Both the position numbers and the translations under genes were made by a program. From the NCBI GenBank assembly GCA_963691835.1, contig OY829383.1:62001-126000 (forward strand): 64,000 bases of DNA. The letters run 5' to 3'. Position 1 is the first letter of the stretch. Every line of letters starts with the position of its first letter. The notes beneath the pieces were generated by a model. That model was given only the letters and a program-made list of their open reading frames with translations. It made no database searches and had not been told where the DNA came from. This DNA comes from G963691835 sp963691835 (GTDB lineage Bacteria > Pseudomonadota > Alphaproteobacteria > Thalassobaculales > Thalassobaculaceae). Positions 52,322 to 61,623 of the stretch are shown here, piece after piece.

Positions 52322-52708
52322 TCAGTTCTGAAGGACAGCCTCGGCCACGACGGTGCCCATGAAGGACTCACCGTCTGCATCCGGGCGGGTTACGCGGGAC
52401 CGGATGGTCATCTTGACCATGCACCCCTCGTCCATTGGCAAGCGCTTCCGGTGGAGCGTCTGTTGGATCAGCTCAAGGATTGCGCCGACCTCACTATGGC
52501 CTCGTTTTGTGGACCATACGGTGAGATTCACAAACAACCGGTCGCGGGGGGCGGTCAGACCACTCGCGTCGGAAACGTCGAACTGGTCGATGGTGACATA
52601 TGGATACTCGGCCCTCTGTGGTGCGGTCCCGGCATAGACGGGCACGGATATCCCATCGTGGAGCGCCTGGTAGACAGCCTTCCGAGCCGCGCCGAAGCGG
52701 TCAACCAT
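52322..52708 (-). CDS. Tail completion/terminator protein (DUF3168)
   Basis: 128 residues. KAVYQALHDGISVPVYAGTA, then YPYVTIDQFDVSDASGLTAP and LTVWSTKRGHSEVGAILELI are DUF3168 features: the ring protein that ends tail tube growth and joins tail to head. Four bases separate its start from the gp10-like stop. Confidence 0.88.
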   Translation of the reverse strand: MVDRFGAARKAVYQALHDGISVPVYAGTAPQRAEYPYVTIDQFDVSDASGLTAPRDRLFVNLTVWSTKRGHSEVGAILELIQQTLHRKRLPMDEGCMVKMTIRSRVTRPDADGESFMGTVVAEAVLQN

Positions 52709-52711
52709 CGC

Positions 52712-53209
52712 CTAGCCCCGCACAGCACGGGCGAGCGCGGCCTTCACCGCCCGTGATACCTCGGCTTTCAGGTACCCTTCATTCACTCGGTACGCCGGGC
52801 CCATGAATGGCCTGGCGGCCATCGGCGGGATGTTGTGCTTCGGCGATCCCTTGGTCCCGAACTCGTGCCAATAGCCTTTGTAGAACTGCCACAGCAGGTC
52901 TTTGTTCCGAGCGGACAAGCGTACCGGGCGATCCGCCGTTCGGGTGGCGAATGCGGATCCGCGCTGCCGACGCACGATTTCCGCGGCCTTGGCTCCCGGG
53001 CCGATGACGACGGTCAAGCCGTCCGAAGAGATCTTGTGGTCGATCGCGCGCACCAGATCGCCGTCATCGATCGGCGCACGGGCCACGGCGTCGAGCTTGA
53101 TCGCCTCCGCCCCGTCGCGCAGGGCCTTGCGGACCGGCTCCACAGTTTCCTTTTCCAAACGGCGGAACGTGCGGCGCAGTTTGGTTACCCCGCGGATACC
53201 GGAGCTCAT
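52712..53209 (-). CDS. HK97-gp10-like head-tail protein
   Basis: 165 residues. TKLRRTFRRLEKETVEPVRK, ALRDGAEAIKLDAVARAPID and KDLLWQFYKGYWHEFGTKGS match HK97 gp10-type minor tail/joining proteins. A terminal basic helix (AVKAALARAVRG). ATGA overlap with the head-closure gene. Confidence 0.9.
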   Translation of the reverse strand: MSSGIRGVTKLRRTFRRLEKETVEPVRKALRDGAEAIKLDAVARAPIDDGDLVRAIDHKISSDGLTVVIGPGAKAAEIVRRQRGSAFATRTADRPVRLSARNKDLLWQFYKGYWHEFGTKGSPKHNIPPMAARPFMGPAYRVNEGYLKAEVSRAVKAALARAVRG

Positions 53210-53538
53210 GTCGGCACTCCCATGATCAAGTCAAGGCTCATAAACCGCTCCATCTGACTGGTTCGGCCGATAAAGGCGATGTTGAGGGTGTGTTTGCCCC
53301 ACACGACGCTCATGTCTTCCGTCAGGTCATCGCGCCGGTAGATCGTCATTCGGTAGTTGGCTGGCGCGGCGATCTGCCCAGCCTGCATCCGCTCGCGGCC
53401 ACTTAGCGGCCGGATTTCCGCCCACACCCGAGCGACGTCCTCAACAACATCGATCTCACCACCCTCGTCGTCCACGTCCGACGATGCTCGTTGGATGGTG
53501 ACGTACTCGGTCAGCCGGCCGGGCTGCATCCCCCTCAT
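53206..53538 (-). CDS. Head-closure (head-tail adaptor) protein
   Basis: 110 residues from ATG 53538, whose ATG overlaps the connector stop. LTEYVTIQRASSDVDDEGGE, then VARVWAEIRPLSGRERMQAG and YRMTIYRRDDLTEDMSVVWG are the SPP1 gp16-type adaptor fold that closes the portal channel. The longer upstream open frame is not part of it. Confidence 0.87.
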   Translation of the reverse strand: MRGMQPGRLTEYVTIQRASSDVDDEGGEIDVVEDVARVWAEIRPLSGRERMQAGQIAAPANYRMTIYRRDDLTEDMSVVWGKHTLNIAFIGRTSQMERFMSLDLIMGVPT

Positions 53539-54134
53539 ACGAAGCCTCGCACCCGATAGGGGGCCAACAGCGCCTTGACGCCAAACGGCATCTCCACTGG
53601 CACGCTGCCCCCATCGCTGACGGCGACAGGGTTCTTGTACCAATGCCCAACCAACAAAAGGACGGCTTGCTTGATCGCGGCCGGCGGCGCCTCAGCCGAC
53701 CCGGCGCTGAACGTCACGGTCACAACGTCGACGTGGTCCCGCGTCATAGGCCATGACTTGCCGTAACCGGGCACCACGGTGGGCCACCCACCGATATTCG
53801 TTAGTGTGTAGTCCGCTGCAGGCAGCGTCTGCACCGTGCCGGCCGGATCCATGTACTTGATCGAAACGATCGAGGTGACCGGCAGAAGGCGGAGGGTCAG
53901 ATGAGGAAGGAGGGTTAATGGGTCTTCGAACGAATGAAACGTCTTGGTCCATGTCTGGCTCATGACAGCCCGTCCGAGGTACCCATCCCGCCCATCAAGA
54001 TAGCTCACAGCCGTTCGGGTTAGAGCCTTGATGTGCACCTGGTCCGGAGGCTCATCCCCAACCTTGAGGTGATCGTTCACCTCTTTGGTCGTAACCGGGA
54101 GCGCCACCGGGGGCGTGAGCAATGTGTAGGTCAC
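53535..54134 (-). CDS. Head-tail connector (gp6-like)
   Basis: 199 residues. LPVTTKEVNDHLKVGDEPPD followed by IKALTRTAVSYLDGRDGYLG is the helical start of gp6-like connectors; MSQTWTKTFHSFEDPLTLLP and SIVSIKYMDPAGTVQTL give the middle beta part; PPAAIKQAVLLLVGHWYKNP is the C-terminal helix. Sits under the portal in the mature head. Confidence 0.88.
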   Translation of the reverse strand: MTYTLLTPPVALPVTTKEVNDHLKVGDEPPDQVHIKALTRTAVSYLDGRDGYLGRAVMSQTWTKTFHSFEDPLTLLPHLTLRLLPVTSIVSIKYMDPAGTVQTLPAADYTLTNIGGWPTVVPGYGKSWPMTRDHVDVVTVTFSAGSAEAPPAAIKQAVLLLVGHWYKNPVAVSDGGSVPVEMPFGVKALLAPYRVRGFV

Positions 54135-54454
54135 TTCTTCGATGCCTTGGGTTGGGGGGCCGTCTTAGGCTGAGCGTGGCTGACATCATCGCCGCCGCCA
54201 CTATCCGGATCAGACGTCAGATCCTCGGCCTTGGAGGCATCCTTCCCCGCATCGCCCTCATCCCCTGAAGGCTTTGTGTCGTCTTCATTGCGTCCAAGCG
54301 CTGCCGGATCGGATGAGATGACCCGACCCGGAATCCTTACGTCTTTATCTGGCTCTTGCGCAGTTCCGGCCACCAAGCATGCCCCCGCAACCGCGAAAGG
54401 CATCTCGACGATCTGGCCCGCTTGCGGGCCAACCAACTGACGAACTCTCTTCAT
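54131..54454 (-). CDS. Hypothetical head-region protein with disordered tail
   Basis: 107 residues. The first 50 are compact (RVRQLVGPQAGQIVEMPFAV, ACLVAGTAQEP). The rest is a low-complexity acidic/Lys-Pro tail (SGDEGDAGKDASKAEDLTSD, QPKTAPQPKASKK). No family recognised. Small proteins of this kind often occur between capsid and connectors. Overlaps the connector start (ATGA). Confidence 0.6.
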   Translation of the reverse strand: MKRVRQLVGPQAGQIVEMPFAVAGACLVAGTAQEPDKDVRIPGRVISSDPAALGRNEDDTKPSGDEGDAGKDASKAEDLTSDPDSGGGDDVSHAQPKTAPQPKASKK

Positions 54455-54458
54455 GGGA

Positions 54459-54926
54459 TTATGCCAGAACGGTCGGTGAAGAGGCGGCGATGTGACGGCC
54501 GCCCGTCAGCACGATCTGAACCCCGACAATCACCGAATTGGCGCCCGGATCGACGGTGACTTCAAGATAGGGAAACCCATCGGAGAGCTCCCTTGCATCC
54601 ACCTCGGCGACATAGAAGATACTGCTGTTGGACGATGCCAACAGACCGCCAGAAGATGCGCGCAATTGACCAGACAGCACGTCCCCGCCAACAACCTCTT
54701 GTGAGTAGTAGGCGAACGGGATCGCAATTGCCTCTCCGCCAGCCGCAGCCGAGCACTCCTTAACGGTAATCGTGGATGAGGCCGTTGAGTTGCCGATTGA
54801 TACGATGATCGACGCATGTCGCCAATCGCTCATCTTCCAACGCGCGGAAGTCAGGCCTCCATTAGCGTCGGCCGGAGGAAGGGCGTTCACAACATGGCCC
54901 TGCTCGGACAGAGTAATGCCCTGCAT
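54459..54926 (-). CDS. Head decoration-like phage protein
   Basis: 155 residues from ATG 54926. Beta-rich: ARWKMSDWRHASIIVSIGNS, GEAIAIPFAYYSQEVVGGDV, YLEVTVDPGANSVIVGVQIV. Position directly after the major capsid gene and the composition suit a capsid-stabilising or decoration protein. No family name could be attached. Confidence 0.6.
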   Translation of the reverse strand: MQGITLSEQGHVVNALPPADANGGLTSARWKMSDWRHASIIVSIGNSTASSTITVKECSAAAGGEAIAIPFAYYSQEVVGGDVLSGQLRASSGGLLASSNSSIFYVAEVDARELSDGFPYLEVTVDPGANSVIVGVQIVLTGGRHIAASSPTVLA

Positions 54927-54969
54927 TTCACTTCTCCATTTTTTGCTGAATTGTGCCGCGTGGCGTGGA

Positions 54970-56325
54970 TTAGTCGCGAGTCTGAAGCGCGATATAGGGG
55001 GAGTGGGTATTGGCCCCATTCTTAGGCATTAGCGGAAGCCGCCACGCGGGCTGGCCGTCTACCCGATAGGTGATCCGAAACGTCATCTCGTTGTACAAGA
55101 AGCGGACATGCATGGACGTGTCGGCTTGCACCCCATTCTTGTCGATCATCAAGTACTGGGACGGGTCCATGAGCGTGATGTCGCCTGCCGTGCCCAATGT
55201 CGCGGCGTGCTCGATCGGAATAACCGGCCGGCCAAATAGAGTGCCAAAGGGGCTGTTCACGTTTGGGCCTTCGACGCCCGGAGGGCGGTAAAGAAGAACC
55301 ATGCCCGCTCCACCCCCCAGAGTGAGCTGGTATAGCTGCGTCTCAACGTCTTGATTCACGAACCAGACAGCCGAGCGGCGAAGACGTGCCGGCATACGGG
55401 ACCACATGTTCAAGATGTTCGGCGTTGTGATGGTGCCTGCCGCTTGGCCACCCTCCTTTTCGACAGTGATAAGTGCGCCAGAGTTGATGAAGCCAAGCAT
55501 TTGGCCAGCGCCAGTTCCGGCGAATATCCCTTCCTCAGTCTTGAACTCGATCTCCTCCGCGAAGGCTCGGCGCATAACGCTGTCGAGCGCTGCGGCATCG
55601 GATAGCAGTTCGTCAGTCGTGTAGCCGATCCCCATCAACTTGTTCAGACGGAGTTCAATCTCACGGTACTTCGGCTTGCTGTCCGCCACAGTAGCGGCTT
55701 CGTTCGCCCAGTAGGTACGCACGCCCCCCCAGCGCTGCCCGTCAGCCCGACTGCTTTCGTCAACACCAAGTATCTTTACACCGTTGGCATTGGTGGAAAG
55801 CGGGATCCGCCTGACCCGGGACAGCAGCTGTCCCGCGTCATGCGCCATCTCCAGAATGCCCGATGCGTGGTCGGTTTGAACCGCAAACCCACCTTCAGAC
55901 GGCGTCGACTCATTGGCCCCAGAGGCGCCGCTCGCGGCCTCGTAGCCCTTGGAGGGGACAAAGAGATCCTTTAGCCGGGCGTCCCACTCGTCACGAGTGG
56001 AATACTCGCCGTCAGCATGGGCAACCGCCTGAAGCATTTCGCCCAAGGAGTTGAACCGGCCCTCCTTAGCGGCCTCTGGTACAGGGTCGGACGCTATTGC
56101 TGCTGCCCCGATCTCAATCCCCTCTAGCGATCGTTCTCCTTCCATCAGCGCTTCCTCGCGCTCAATCGCCGCACCTAGGCGAGCGCACTCCGCCATGCCT
56201 GCATCGAACCTCACCTGCTCTTCCGCGGACAGGTCGCGTGCCTCCGCATTGGCCAATTCATCGAGCGCCCTTAGCTCCTGGTATTTCGCCGCCTTCGCGT
56301 CTCGCAGTTCATGAATTCGAGGCAT
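54970..56325 (-). CDS. Major capsid protein, HK97 fold
   Basis: 451 residues. The N-terminal coiled coil (MPRIHELRDAKAAKYQELRA to about residue 65) is the delta/scaffold domain removed by the protease. ASGASGANESTPSEGGFAVQ, VTDGTGAGQMLGF-type core (FAGTGAGQMLGFINSGALIT), TYWANEAATVADSKPKY and FGRPVIPIEHAATLGTAGDI are the HK97 shell landmarks. Follows the S49 protease by 100 bases. Confidence 0.93.
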   Translation of the reverse strand: MPRIHELRDAKAAKYQELRALDELANAEARDLSAEEQVRFDAGMAECARLGAAIEREEALMEGERSLEGIEIGAAAIASDPVPEAAKEGRFNSLGEMLQAVAHADGEYSTRDEWDARLKDLFVPSKGYEAASGASGANESTPSEGGFAVQTDHASGILEMAHDAGQLLSRVRRIPLSTNANGVKILGVDESSRADGQRWGGVRTYWANEAATVADSKPKYREIELRLNKLMGIGYTTDELLSDAAALDSVMRRAFAEEIEFKTEEGIFAGTGAGQMLGFINSGALITVEKEGGQAAGTITTPNILNMWSRMPARLRRSAVWFVNQDVETQLYQLTLGGGAGMVLLYRPPGVEGPNVNSPFGTLFGRPVIPIEHAATLGTAGDITLMDPSQYLMIDKNGVQADTSMHVRFLYNEMTFRITYRVDGQPAWRLPLMPKNGANTHSPYIALQTRD

Positions 56326-56423
56326 GTCATCGCCCTTTCACAAAAAATGCCGACTCCAATTGGAGCCGGCGTCCGTTGCGCTTGCCCAAGGCGCGATAGG
56401 GCTAGATCCCTTGCGGGGAGCGC

Positions 56424-57344
56424 TTAGATCGCGACCATCGCCAATGCGCGTGCCCGACGCTTTGCGGCCATGTCCGGCTTTCGATCGCTGGCAATCCTGG
56501 ACAGCGTTTGCTCAAGGGTTTCGATGCGATCGACCATCCCTAAGCCCAGCCCTTTTTGGGCCCCGACAACACGGCCCCGCCCGAAGTCTGAGCGCACCAT
56601 TTCGCCGGTGATCTGTCGGCCGGTCGCATGGGACCGACCCTCTGCAACTGCTTCAGTAAAAGCCTGATAAACCTCATCGACGCGGCTTTGCTGATACTCT
56701 CTCGCGCCCTCGCTCAACGGGGTCAGCGAATTCATCTCTGCCTTGTACTCACCGGCTGAAATGATGGTGCTTTTCACGCCTTCGGATTTCTCCTTTCCCG
56801 AATGGTCCCGATGAACCATGTAGACGCCGATCGACCCGACCTCCCCGGAGGGCGTTACCACTATCTCGTTGGCCTGTGAGGCCAGCCAATACGCTGCAGA
56901 CGCCGCCAAGCTGTTTACATGTGCGATGACCTTTTTGTTGCCCGCCTTGGCGATAGTGGAGATCTCTACGGCAAGCTCAGCAACGCCAGAGACTGCCCCG
57001 CCAGGAGAGTCGATCTCCAGAACGATGTCCGATACGCGATGGTCCTGTACCGCCTCACGAAGTGCTGCTGCAGCCATCTGGGTAGAGGTGCCCCCGGATA
57101 CTCTCTTCACGAGGTTCATGCGGTGACTGATGGTTCCATATATCGGGATCAGTGCAGTCGCGCTGCCCTCGACGCTGCCGGCCTGCCGGCTTGAGGTAAC
57201 CGCCTGAATTGCGGCTTCGTCGTATTTGACACCTTGAAGCTGGTCATTCATGAAGCCTGCTACGATCTCCAACTTCTCCGGCATGATCGCCAACGGCGTA
57301 TTGGTGAATTCCATTAGGATTCGCGGATAAACCGTCATTCTCAT
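56424..57344 (-). CDS. S49-family head maturation protease
   Basis: 306 residues, signal-peptide-peptidase A-like serine protease that trims capsid scaffold. IPIYGTISHRMNLV, then EIDSPGGAVSGVAELAVEIS, HVNSLAASAAYWLASQANEI, and TPSGEVGSIGVYMVHRDHSG display the substrate-binding SPGG loop, catalytic Ser in LAASAAYW and Lys further on. ATGA overlap with the portal gene. Confidence 0.9.
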   Translation of the reverse strand: MRMTVYPRILMEFTNTPLAIMPEKLEIVAGFMNDQLQGVKYDEAAIQAVTSSRQAGSVEGSATALIPIYGTISHRMNLVKRVSGGTSTQMAAAALREAVQDHRVSDIVLEIDSPGGAVSGVAELAVEISTIAKAGNKKVIAHVNSLAASAAYWLASQANEIVVTPSGEVGSIGVYMVHRDHSGKEKSEGVKSTIISAGEYKAEMNSLTPLSEGAREYQQSRVDEVYQAFTEAVAEGRSHATGRQITGEMVRSDFGRGRVVGAQKGLGLGMVDRIETLEQTLSRIASDRKPDMAAKRRARALAMVAI

Positions 57345-58597
57345 GCCCTCACTAGAAGTCCGCTGGAGTGCTGCATGTAGCCAGCCGGCACAGCTGGCCT
57401 TGCGGGCCCGCCAACGGGCTCAACGTTCAATGGGCGGAACAGCACGTCACCACCCTCTCGCTCAGGTAGATTCTCAAGCGCCCGCACCTCGTTCGGCGAC
57501 AGCCATCCGGACTGGATGCCCTTCTGATAGAAGTCCGATCGAGCGGGCTGATCGCCTCGCAACAAGCCTTGAACAGCAAACTCTGCGTAGTACTCACGGG
57601 GCCTTAGGACGAGTTGCGCATTGATCTCCGCCTCAATGCACTTAAGCCAATGACCCAATGAGTGAACTACGAAGGAAATCAGGAACTGCTCAGCCGACGC
57701 ATAAGTACTGGTCTTGTCCGCATGCCCAAGAAGTACGGACGGGACGCCAAAAAGACGTCCAATCTCCTGAACGCTCATCGTCCAGCTTTCCAAGAGTTGA
57801 GCGTCGACGTTCTTCTGTGAGATCTCGCGGAATTTCATGCCCTCCTCTAGGACGGCAGTGGCGCCGGCATTGTCGATCCCCGAAAAGATGCGCTTCCAGT
57901 CTGACCTTAGCCGTTGGGCTCCCTCTTCCCCACTGACCGTGCCCGGGTGTTCAAGCACTCCCGATAGCCGCGCCCCATTCTTCCATTGGCGCCCGATGTA
58001 CCTTGTCAAGGCGATAGCGTTGGCGACTGTGTCGCGGCCGTGCTCAATCACCGATTCGTCTATGCCGCCAATTGATGGTCCCTGGATATGAAAGACTTCC
58101 TCTGGCAGCAACCGCCGCACCCGCCCCGTGTCTGGGTCTGAGAAGTCGTATGCCATTCGCCCGTTCGACAGCTTTACCCGAGCTACGTTTTCCGGCGGTT
58201 GGAACTCCAAACCTCCGATCGCACCTCTTCGGCTCGGGCGTATCTCCGCATAAGCGTGGTTGTAGAAGATCAGGCTCCCGGCCATGGAGTGCCAGAACTT
58301 GAATGCGGACATCCCGGCGCTTGGCCGACGGTGGATAAGCTCGTCCACCGGATGGTCCCGTGCGACCTCACTGCCACGCTCAGTCTTACGATGAAGGTGT
58401 AGCGGCAAGGAGGCGATCGCCCCCGCCAGAACCGTCCAAGCCCGCCGAACCGCCGGAACGGTAAGGGCATTCTTAACGGAAACACGAATGCCCGACGCTG
58501 TGGTTGGCGAGAAAGGCTCGTACCAGTAGTCCGATGTTTCGGGGGGCGGTCTCTGGCTGGCGCCCGTGGCGAGCATCGTAGCGAGGAAGCCCGCCAT
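57341..58597 (-). CDS. Portal protein, HK97 type
   Basis: 418 residues. Dodecameric vertex channel for DNA. VRRAWTVLAGAIASLPLHLH, HPVDELIHRRPSAGMSAFKF, IRPSRRGAIGGLEFQPPENV, VSVQEIGRLFGVPSVLLGHA and FLISFVVHSLGHWLKCIEAE are typical. C-terminus RALENLPEREGGDVLFRPLN. Ends in the four-base overlap with the protease gene. Confidence 0.93.
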   Translation of the reverse strand: MAGFLATMLATGASQRPPPETSDYWYEPFSPTTASGIRVSVKNALTVPAVRRAWTVLAGAIASLPLHLHRKTERGSEVARDHPVDELIHRRPSAGMSAFKFWHSMAGSLIFYNHAYAEIRPSRRGAIGGLEFQPPENVARVKLSNGRMAYDFSDPDTGRVRRLLPEEVFHIQGPSIGGIDESVIEHGRDTVANAIALTRYIGRQWKNGARLSGVLEHPGTVSGEEGAQRLRSDWKRIFSGIDNAGATAVLEEGMKFREISQKNVDAQLLESWTMSVQEIGRLFGVPSVLLGHADKTSTYASAEQFLISFVVHSLGHWLKCIEAEINAQLVLRPREYYAEFAVQGLLRGDQPARSDFYQKGIQSGWLSPNEVRALENLPEREGGDVLFRPLNVEPVGGPARPAVPAGYMQHSSGLLVRA

Positions 58598-58601
58598 GAC
58601 G

Positions 58602-58787
58602 TTAGCCTCGCGGCTTTGCGAGGTACAACGCGGCCCCTACCGCCCCGCCGCCGAGGAGCATCGTCCCAACCGCAGGATGAAGCCAAAACCCACCGGCCAC
58701 GATAGTCGCAACGCCGACGACCGCCATCACGTCTCGCAAATCAATCGAAACCACCATGCGGCTGCTTTCGGGTGGAATTGCAGGCAT
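58602..58787 (-). CDS. Small membrane protein between terminase and portal
   Basis: 61 residues with a hydrophobic stretch VMAVVGVATIVAGGFWLHPA and a second Gly-rich one GTMLLGGGAVGAALYLAKPR. Small membrane proteins are frequent here in siphoviruses. Function unknown. Confidence 0.55.
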   Translation of the reverse strand: MPAIPPESSRMVVSIDLRDVMAVVGVATIVAGGFWLHPAVGTMLLGGGAVGAALYLAKPRG

Positions 58788-58798
58788 TCAGTTTCTCC

Positions 58799-60532
58799 TC
58801 ATAGGACCAACAGCCCTCGCGTCTCGTAGACGGAGGGGCCTTCGGACTCTCCCGGAAACACGATCGGCGCCATGGCGTTCACCAGCGCGTCAATCCCATC
58901 GATCTTGTTCGGAGACATTTCGGTCTCCTTGATCGGCAGGATCGTTTCGTCCCGCCGGCGCGAAACCACGACGTTTGATGCCATCCAATCCATCACCGGG
59001 TTGGCGTCGTGTCGGAGCTTTCCTGGCCCCGCCTTCACCCTGGCCTCCAGCTCCTTGGCTGGGTCCGTTACGTTCTTCGCACTCTTGTGTAGGATTGCCG
59101 CGATCGGCCGATCTGGTGTCGCCAAGTCCTCGTTGAGGCGGGATGCCATGGCTTGTGCCGCCGCGAACTGGTCGAAGGTGACCTTTCGGACCGAATGCAC
59201 CTCGATCAATTCGCGGATCCAGGCCTCAATCTCGTTGTGGTCCACCCAGTCTCCAGGCGTCGTTTCAAGGTGTCCCTGCCTGATCCAGGTCCTGTATGGG
59301 GCTGGTCCGCGGCCTTCGGCATGATCCGGATGATCGAGAACGGCTTCGGGCAGCCAAAACCGGGTTTTGCAGATCAGGCGACCATCCGCATCGATCGCCG
59401 CAACGGCCACGGCCGTTATGTCGTCCTTATCCGCCAGGTCCGCGCCGATGTGGACTTCCAAGCCCTCGAAAGCTGGCCAATCCAGCCCGGCGTCACCGCA
59501 TTTCTTCCATTGCTCATAGTTCAGCCATGCCGAGGCTGCATTCATCCAGATGTTCAGGTTCTTGGTCTTGAAACCACCTTCGGCCGCTGGGGAGGCAAGA
59601 GCGTCTTTCGCCTCGGATCTCATCCAATCCATACTCGGAGTGATCCCAAGCATCGGATTGGCCTTGATCCAGTTGCTTTCGTCGAAGGGATCATCCCCTT
59701 CATCAAGCGTGAAGATGATCCCGAACGCATGCTCGGCTTCGATCACTCTCTTTAGAATTTTGGTGACGTAGATCCGTTGCTCGAAGCAGACCCCGTTAGT
59801 ATCGAAGCCAGCCGTGGTGATCACCCAAAGCAGTGGGTTCTTTCGCGAACCAAACGCGGACTTGATGACGTCGAACAACGCTCGGGTTAGGTGGGCGTGC
59901 AACTCATCAAGGACGCCCATATGAGGGTTCCAGCCGTCCTGCGTCTTTCCCCTCGCGTTGATTGGCTGAATGAAGCCGCCATTCTGCTTCGATTCAATCG
60001 ATCGAGCCCAAACCTTCAGCCCGAAGTAATCTGCAAAGCCCGGGGCACGTTCGACCATTCGCTTGGCTGGCTCAAAGACCTTTCCAGCCTGCTCGCCAGT
60101 CGTTGCCCCAATAATGATCTGCGGGCCAACCTCACCCTCACACACAAAGCAGTAGAGAGCGACCGCAGCTGTGAGGGTGCTTTTGGCCCCTTTTCGCGCC
60201 ATCTCGATGTAGACGGAGGTGAACCGTCGGCCGCCGTCCGACTTTCGGCGCCACCCGAAGATGACGGTCAGCATGAAGATCTGCGGCGGCTCCAGCGTGA
60301 TCGTTGCCGTATCCCAAACGCCCTCAACGTGGGGCAGCCGTTCAACAAAACCGCAGACGTCGTTCGCGTGCCATTCGTCAAACTCATATGGCCAGCGCTT
60401 CCGCTTCAGGTCGTTGAGGTGCCGCTTTGCCGCAAGCTGAACCCATTTGCAGAACCTCTTTCCCTTGCGATCACGCACCGCCTGTTTAGCGTAGGCCGTT
60501 GCAACCGACACATAGTCACGATTTTCGGCCAT
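58799..60532 (-). CDS. terL: Terminase large subunit
   Basis: 577 residues; packaging ATPase and nuclease. ATPase: deviant Walker A EMARKGAKSTLTAAVALYCF near 130-149, QIIIGATTGEQAGKVFEPAK, Walker B MGVLDELHAH near 219-228, and VITTAGFDTNG coupling motif. Nuclease: HIGADLADKDDITAVAVAAI and the later VTFDQFAAAQ. N-terminal CGFVERLPHVEG as in HK97-type TerL. Overlaps the small subunit by 17 bases. Confidence 0.93.
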   Translation of the reverse strand: MAENRDYVSVATAYAKQAVRDRKGKRFCKWVQLAAKRHLNDLKRKRWPYEFDEWHANDVCGFVERLPHVEGVWDTATITLEPPQIFMLTVIFGWRRKSDGGRRFTSVYIEMARKGAKSTLTAAVALYCFVCEGEVGPQIIIGATTGEQAGKVFEPAKRMVERAPGFADYFGLKVWARSIESKQNGGFIQPINARGKTQDGWNPHMGVLDELHAHLTRALFDVIKSAFGSRKNPLLWVITTAGFDTNGVCFEQRIYVTKILKRVIEAEHAFGIIFTLDEGDDPFDESNWIKANPMLGITPSMDWMRSEAKDALASPAAEGGFKTKNLNIWMNAASAWLNYEQWKKCGDAGLDWPAFEGLEVHIGADLADKDDITAVAVAAIDADGRLICKTRFWLPEAVLDHPDHAEGRGPAPYRTWIRQGHLETTPGDWVDHNEIEAWIRELIEVHSVRKVTFDQFAAAQAMASRLNEDLATPDRPIAAILHKSAKNVTDPAKELEARVKAGPGKLRHDANPVMDWMASNVVVSRRRDETILPIKETEMSPNKIDGIDALVNAMAPIVFPGESEGPSVYETRGLLVL

Positions 60533-60938
60533 GATTTGCCCAAGGGTTCTGCTTCGACGCCGATGCCTCTTTGACCTTCAGGACGATGCGCGACTTTTCA
60601 CCAGCAAGGCCGAACATCTCTCCAAGTGTCCGCCACTGCTGAAGCGTCGACGCTGGAACCGGCGCCCCGAGAATGTCAGTCCAAGTCATCCGGATCTGCG
60701 CCGTCAGCACGCACCATTGCGCAAAGCTGTGAACGTCTGCCGCCTTCAATGTGCCCATGGACATGCAGATGTCTGCATACTCGTCCCAGATGTCATGTGC
60801 CTCCATTGGAAGACCGTCAGGCATCCGGACAACACCAACGGGCGTTGTAAGGACCTCGTAGGTGTCGCGAGACGGCTGAAGCGTACCCCGCTTCTCCTTG
60901 TCTGAAGGCAGTTCCGGCTTTCTGCCTTTTCTAGGCAT
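60516..60938 (-). CDS. terS: Terminase small subunit, P27 family
   Basis: 140 residues. MPDGLPMEAHDIWDEYADIC, LKAADVHSFAQWCVLTAQIR, LQQWRTLGEMFGLAGEKSRI match the P27-type small terminase, which recognises phage DNA ends. Basic N-terminus (PRKGRKPELPSDKEKRG). Directly upstream lies a non-coding segment with TTTGACCCCC repeats, a candidate recognition site. Confidence 0.9.
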   Translation of the reverse strand: MPRKGRKPELPSDKEKRGTLQPSRDTYEVLTTPVGVVRMPDGLPMEAHDIWDEYADICMSMGTLKAADVHSFAQWCVLTAQIRMTWTDILGAPVPASTLQQWRTLGEMFGLAGEKSRIVLKVKEASASKQNPWANHGRKS

Positions 60939-61014
60939 GGGGCCCTCCTAACCATTTCATTGCGGCCCCAGGAATTTTTAATTCGCTGCGGAATTTTATT
61001 TTGCACGCGTAAAA

Positions 61015-61067
61015 ATTTGACCCCCGCGCCGGTCCCGGGCGGCAAAGGCCCCAGAGATTTGACCCCC
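61015..61067. repeat. Direct repeats upstream of terS (candidate packaging site)
   Basis: ATTTGACCCCC occurs at 61015-61025 and 61057-61067, 42 bp apart, within a 180-bp non-coding segment between the HNH gene and the small terminase, where siphoviruses commonly keep cos or pac. No cut site can be shown from sequence alone. Confidence 0.4.
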
Positions 61068-61117
61068 CCTACCCCCGTGCTCGGACGCTCGCGCCCCTGC
61101 GAAATAAGTGCAAGCCG

Positions 61118-61507
61118 CTACTTGTCCCGGCGCCATGGATGCGAGGGGTCGAGCGGTAGGCCGTCCTCATCACATCCGGGCATCGATCCCCCGCGCTCTA
61201 TCCTCGCCTTGGTGCTGTCATGGCACCGCTTGCAGAGCGACTGCAGCTCGCCCTCAAAAAACAGCCGCTCGTCCCCACGGTGGGGGATGACGTGGTCGGC
61301 CACCTCTGCGGCTGTCGTCCGGCCCTCGTCCTTGCAGAAGCGGCACAGCGGTTCGGTGGTGAGCTGGCTGGCTCTCCGTCGAGCCCAGCGAGCGGTCTTG
61401 TACCAGGCTCGCCATGGCTGGTGAGCGCGACGGCGCTTGTCCTGCTCTCTGCCCCTGGCCTTGCCTGATCGTGAGGGGCGGAGGCGGGGTGGGCTGGTTG
61501 GCATCAA
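61118..61507 (-). CDS. HNH endonuclease
   Basis: 129 residues. PLCRFCKDEGRTTAAEVADH, VIPHRGDERLFFEGELQSLC, then KRCHDSTKARIER contain the CxxC zinc pair, the DHVIPH HNH core and CxxCH closing motif. HNH proteins next to terminase genes assist DNA packaging cleavage in HK97-like phages. Basic N-terminus. Confidence 0.9.
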   Translation of the reverse strand: MMPTSPPRLRPSRSGKARGREQDKRRRAHQPWRAWYKTARWARRRASQLTTEPLCRFCKDEGRTTAAEVADHVIPHRGDERLFFEGELQSLCKRCHDSTKARIERGGSMPGCDEDGLPLDPSHPWRRDK

Positions 61508-61623
61508 TCACCCCTCGGCTGCTTCCGTCTCTTCGATCCGTCGGCAGGCTGCGACCAGATTAGTGGGCGTCATTTGAAATCTACAGCAGAAAGAAACCCT
61601 ACCCGATCAGCCGTCCTCTACCG

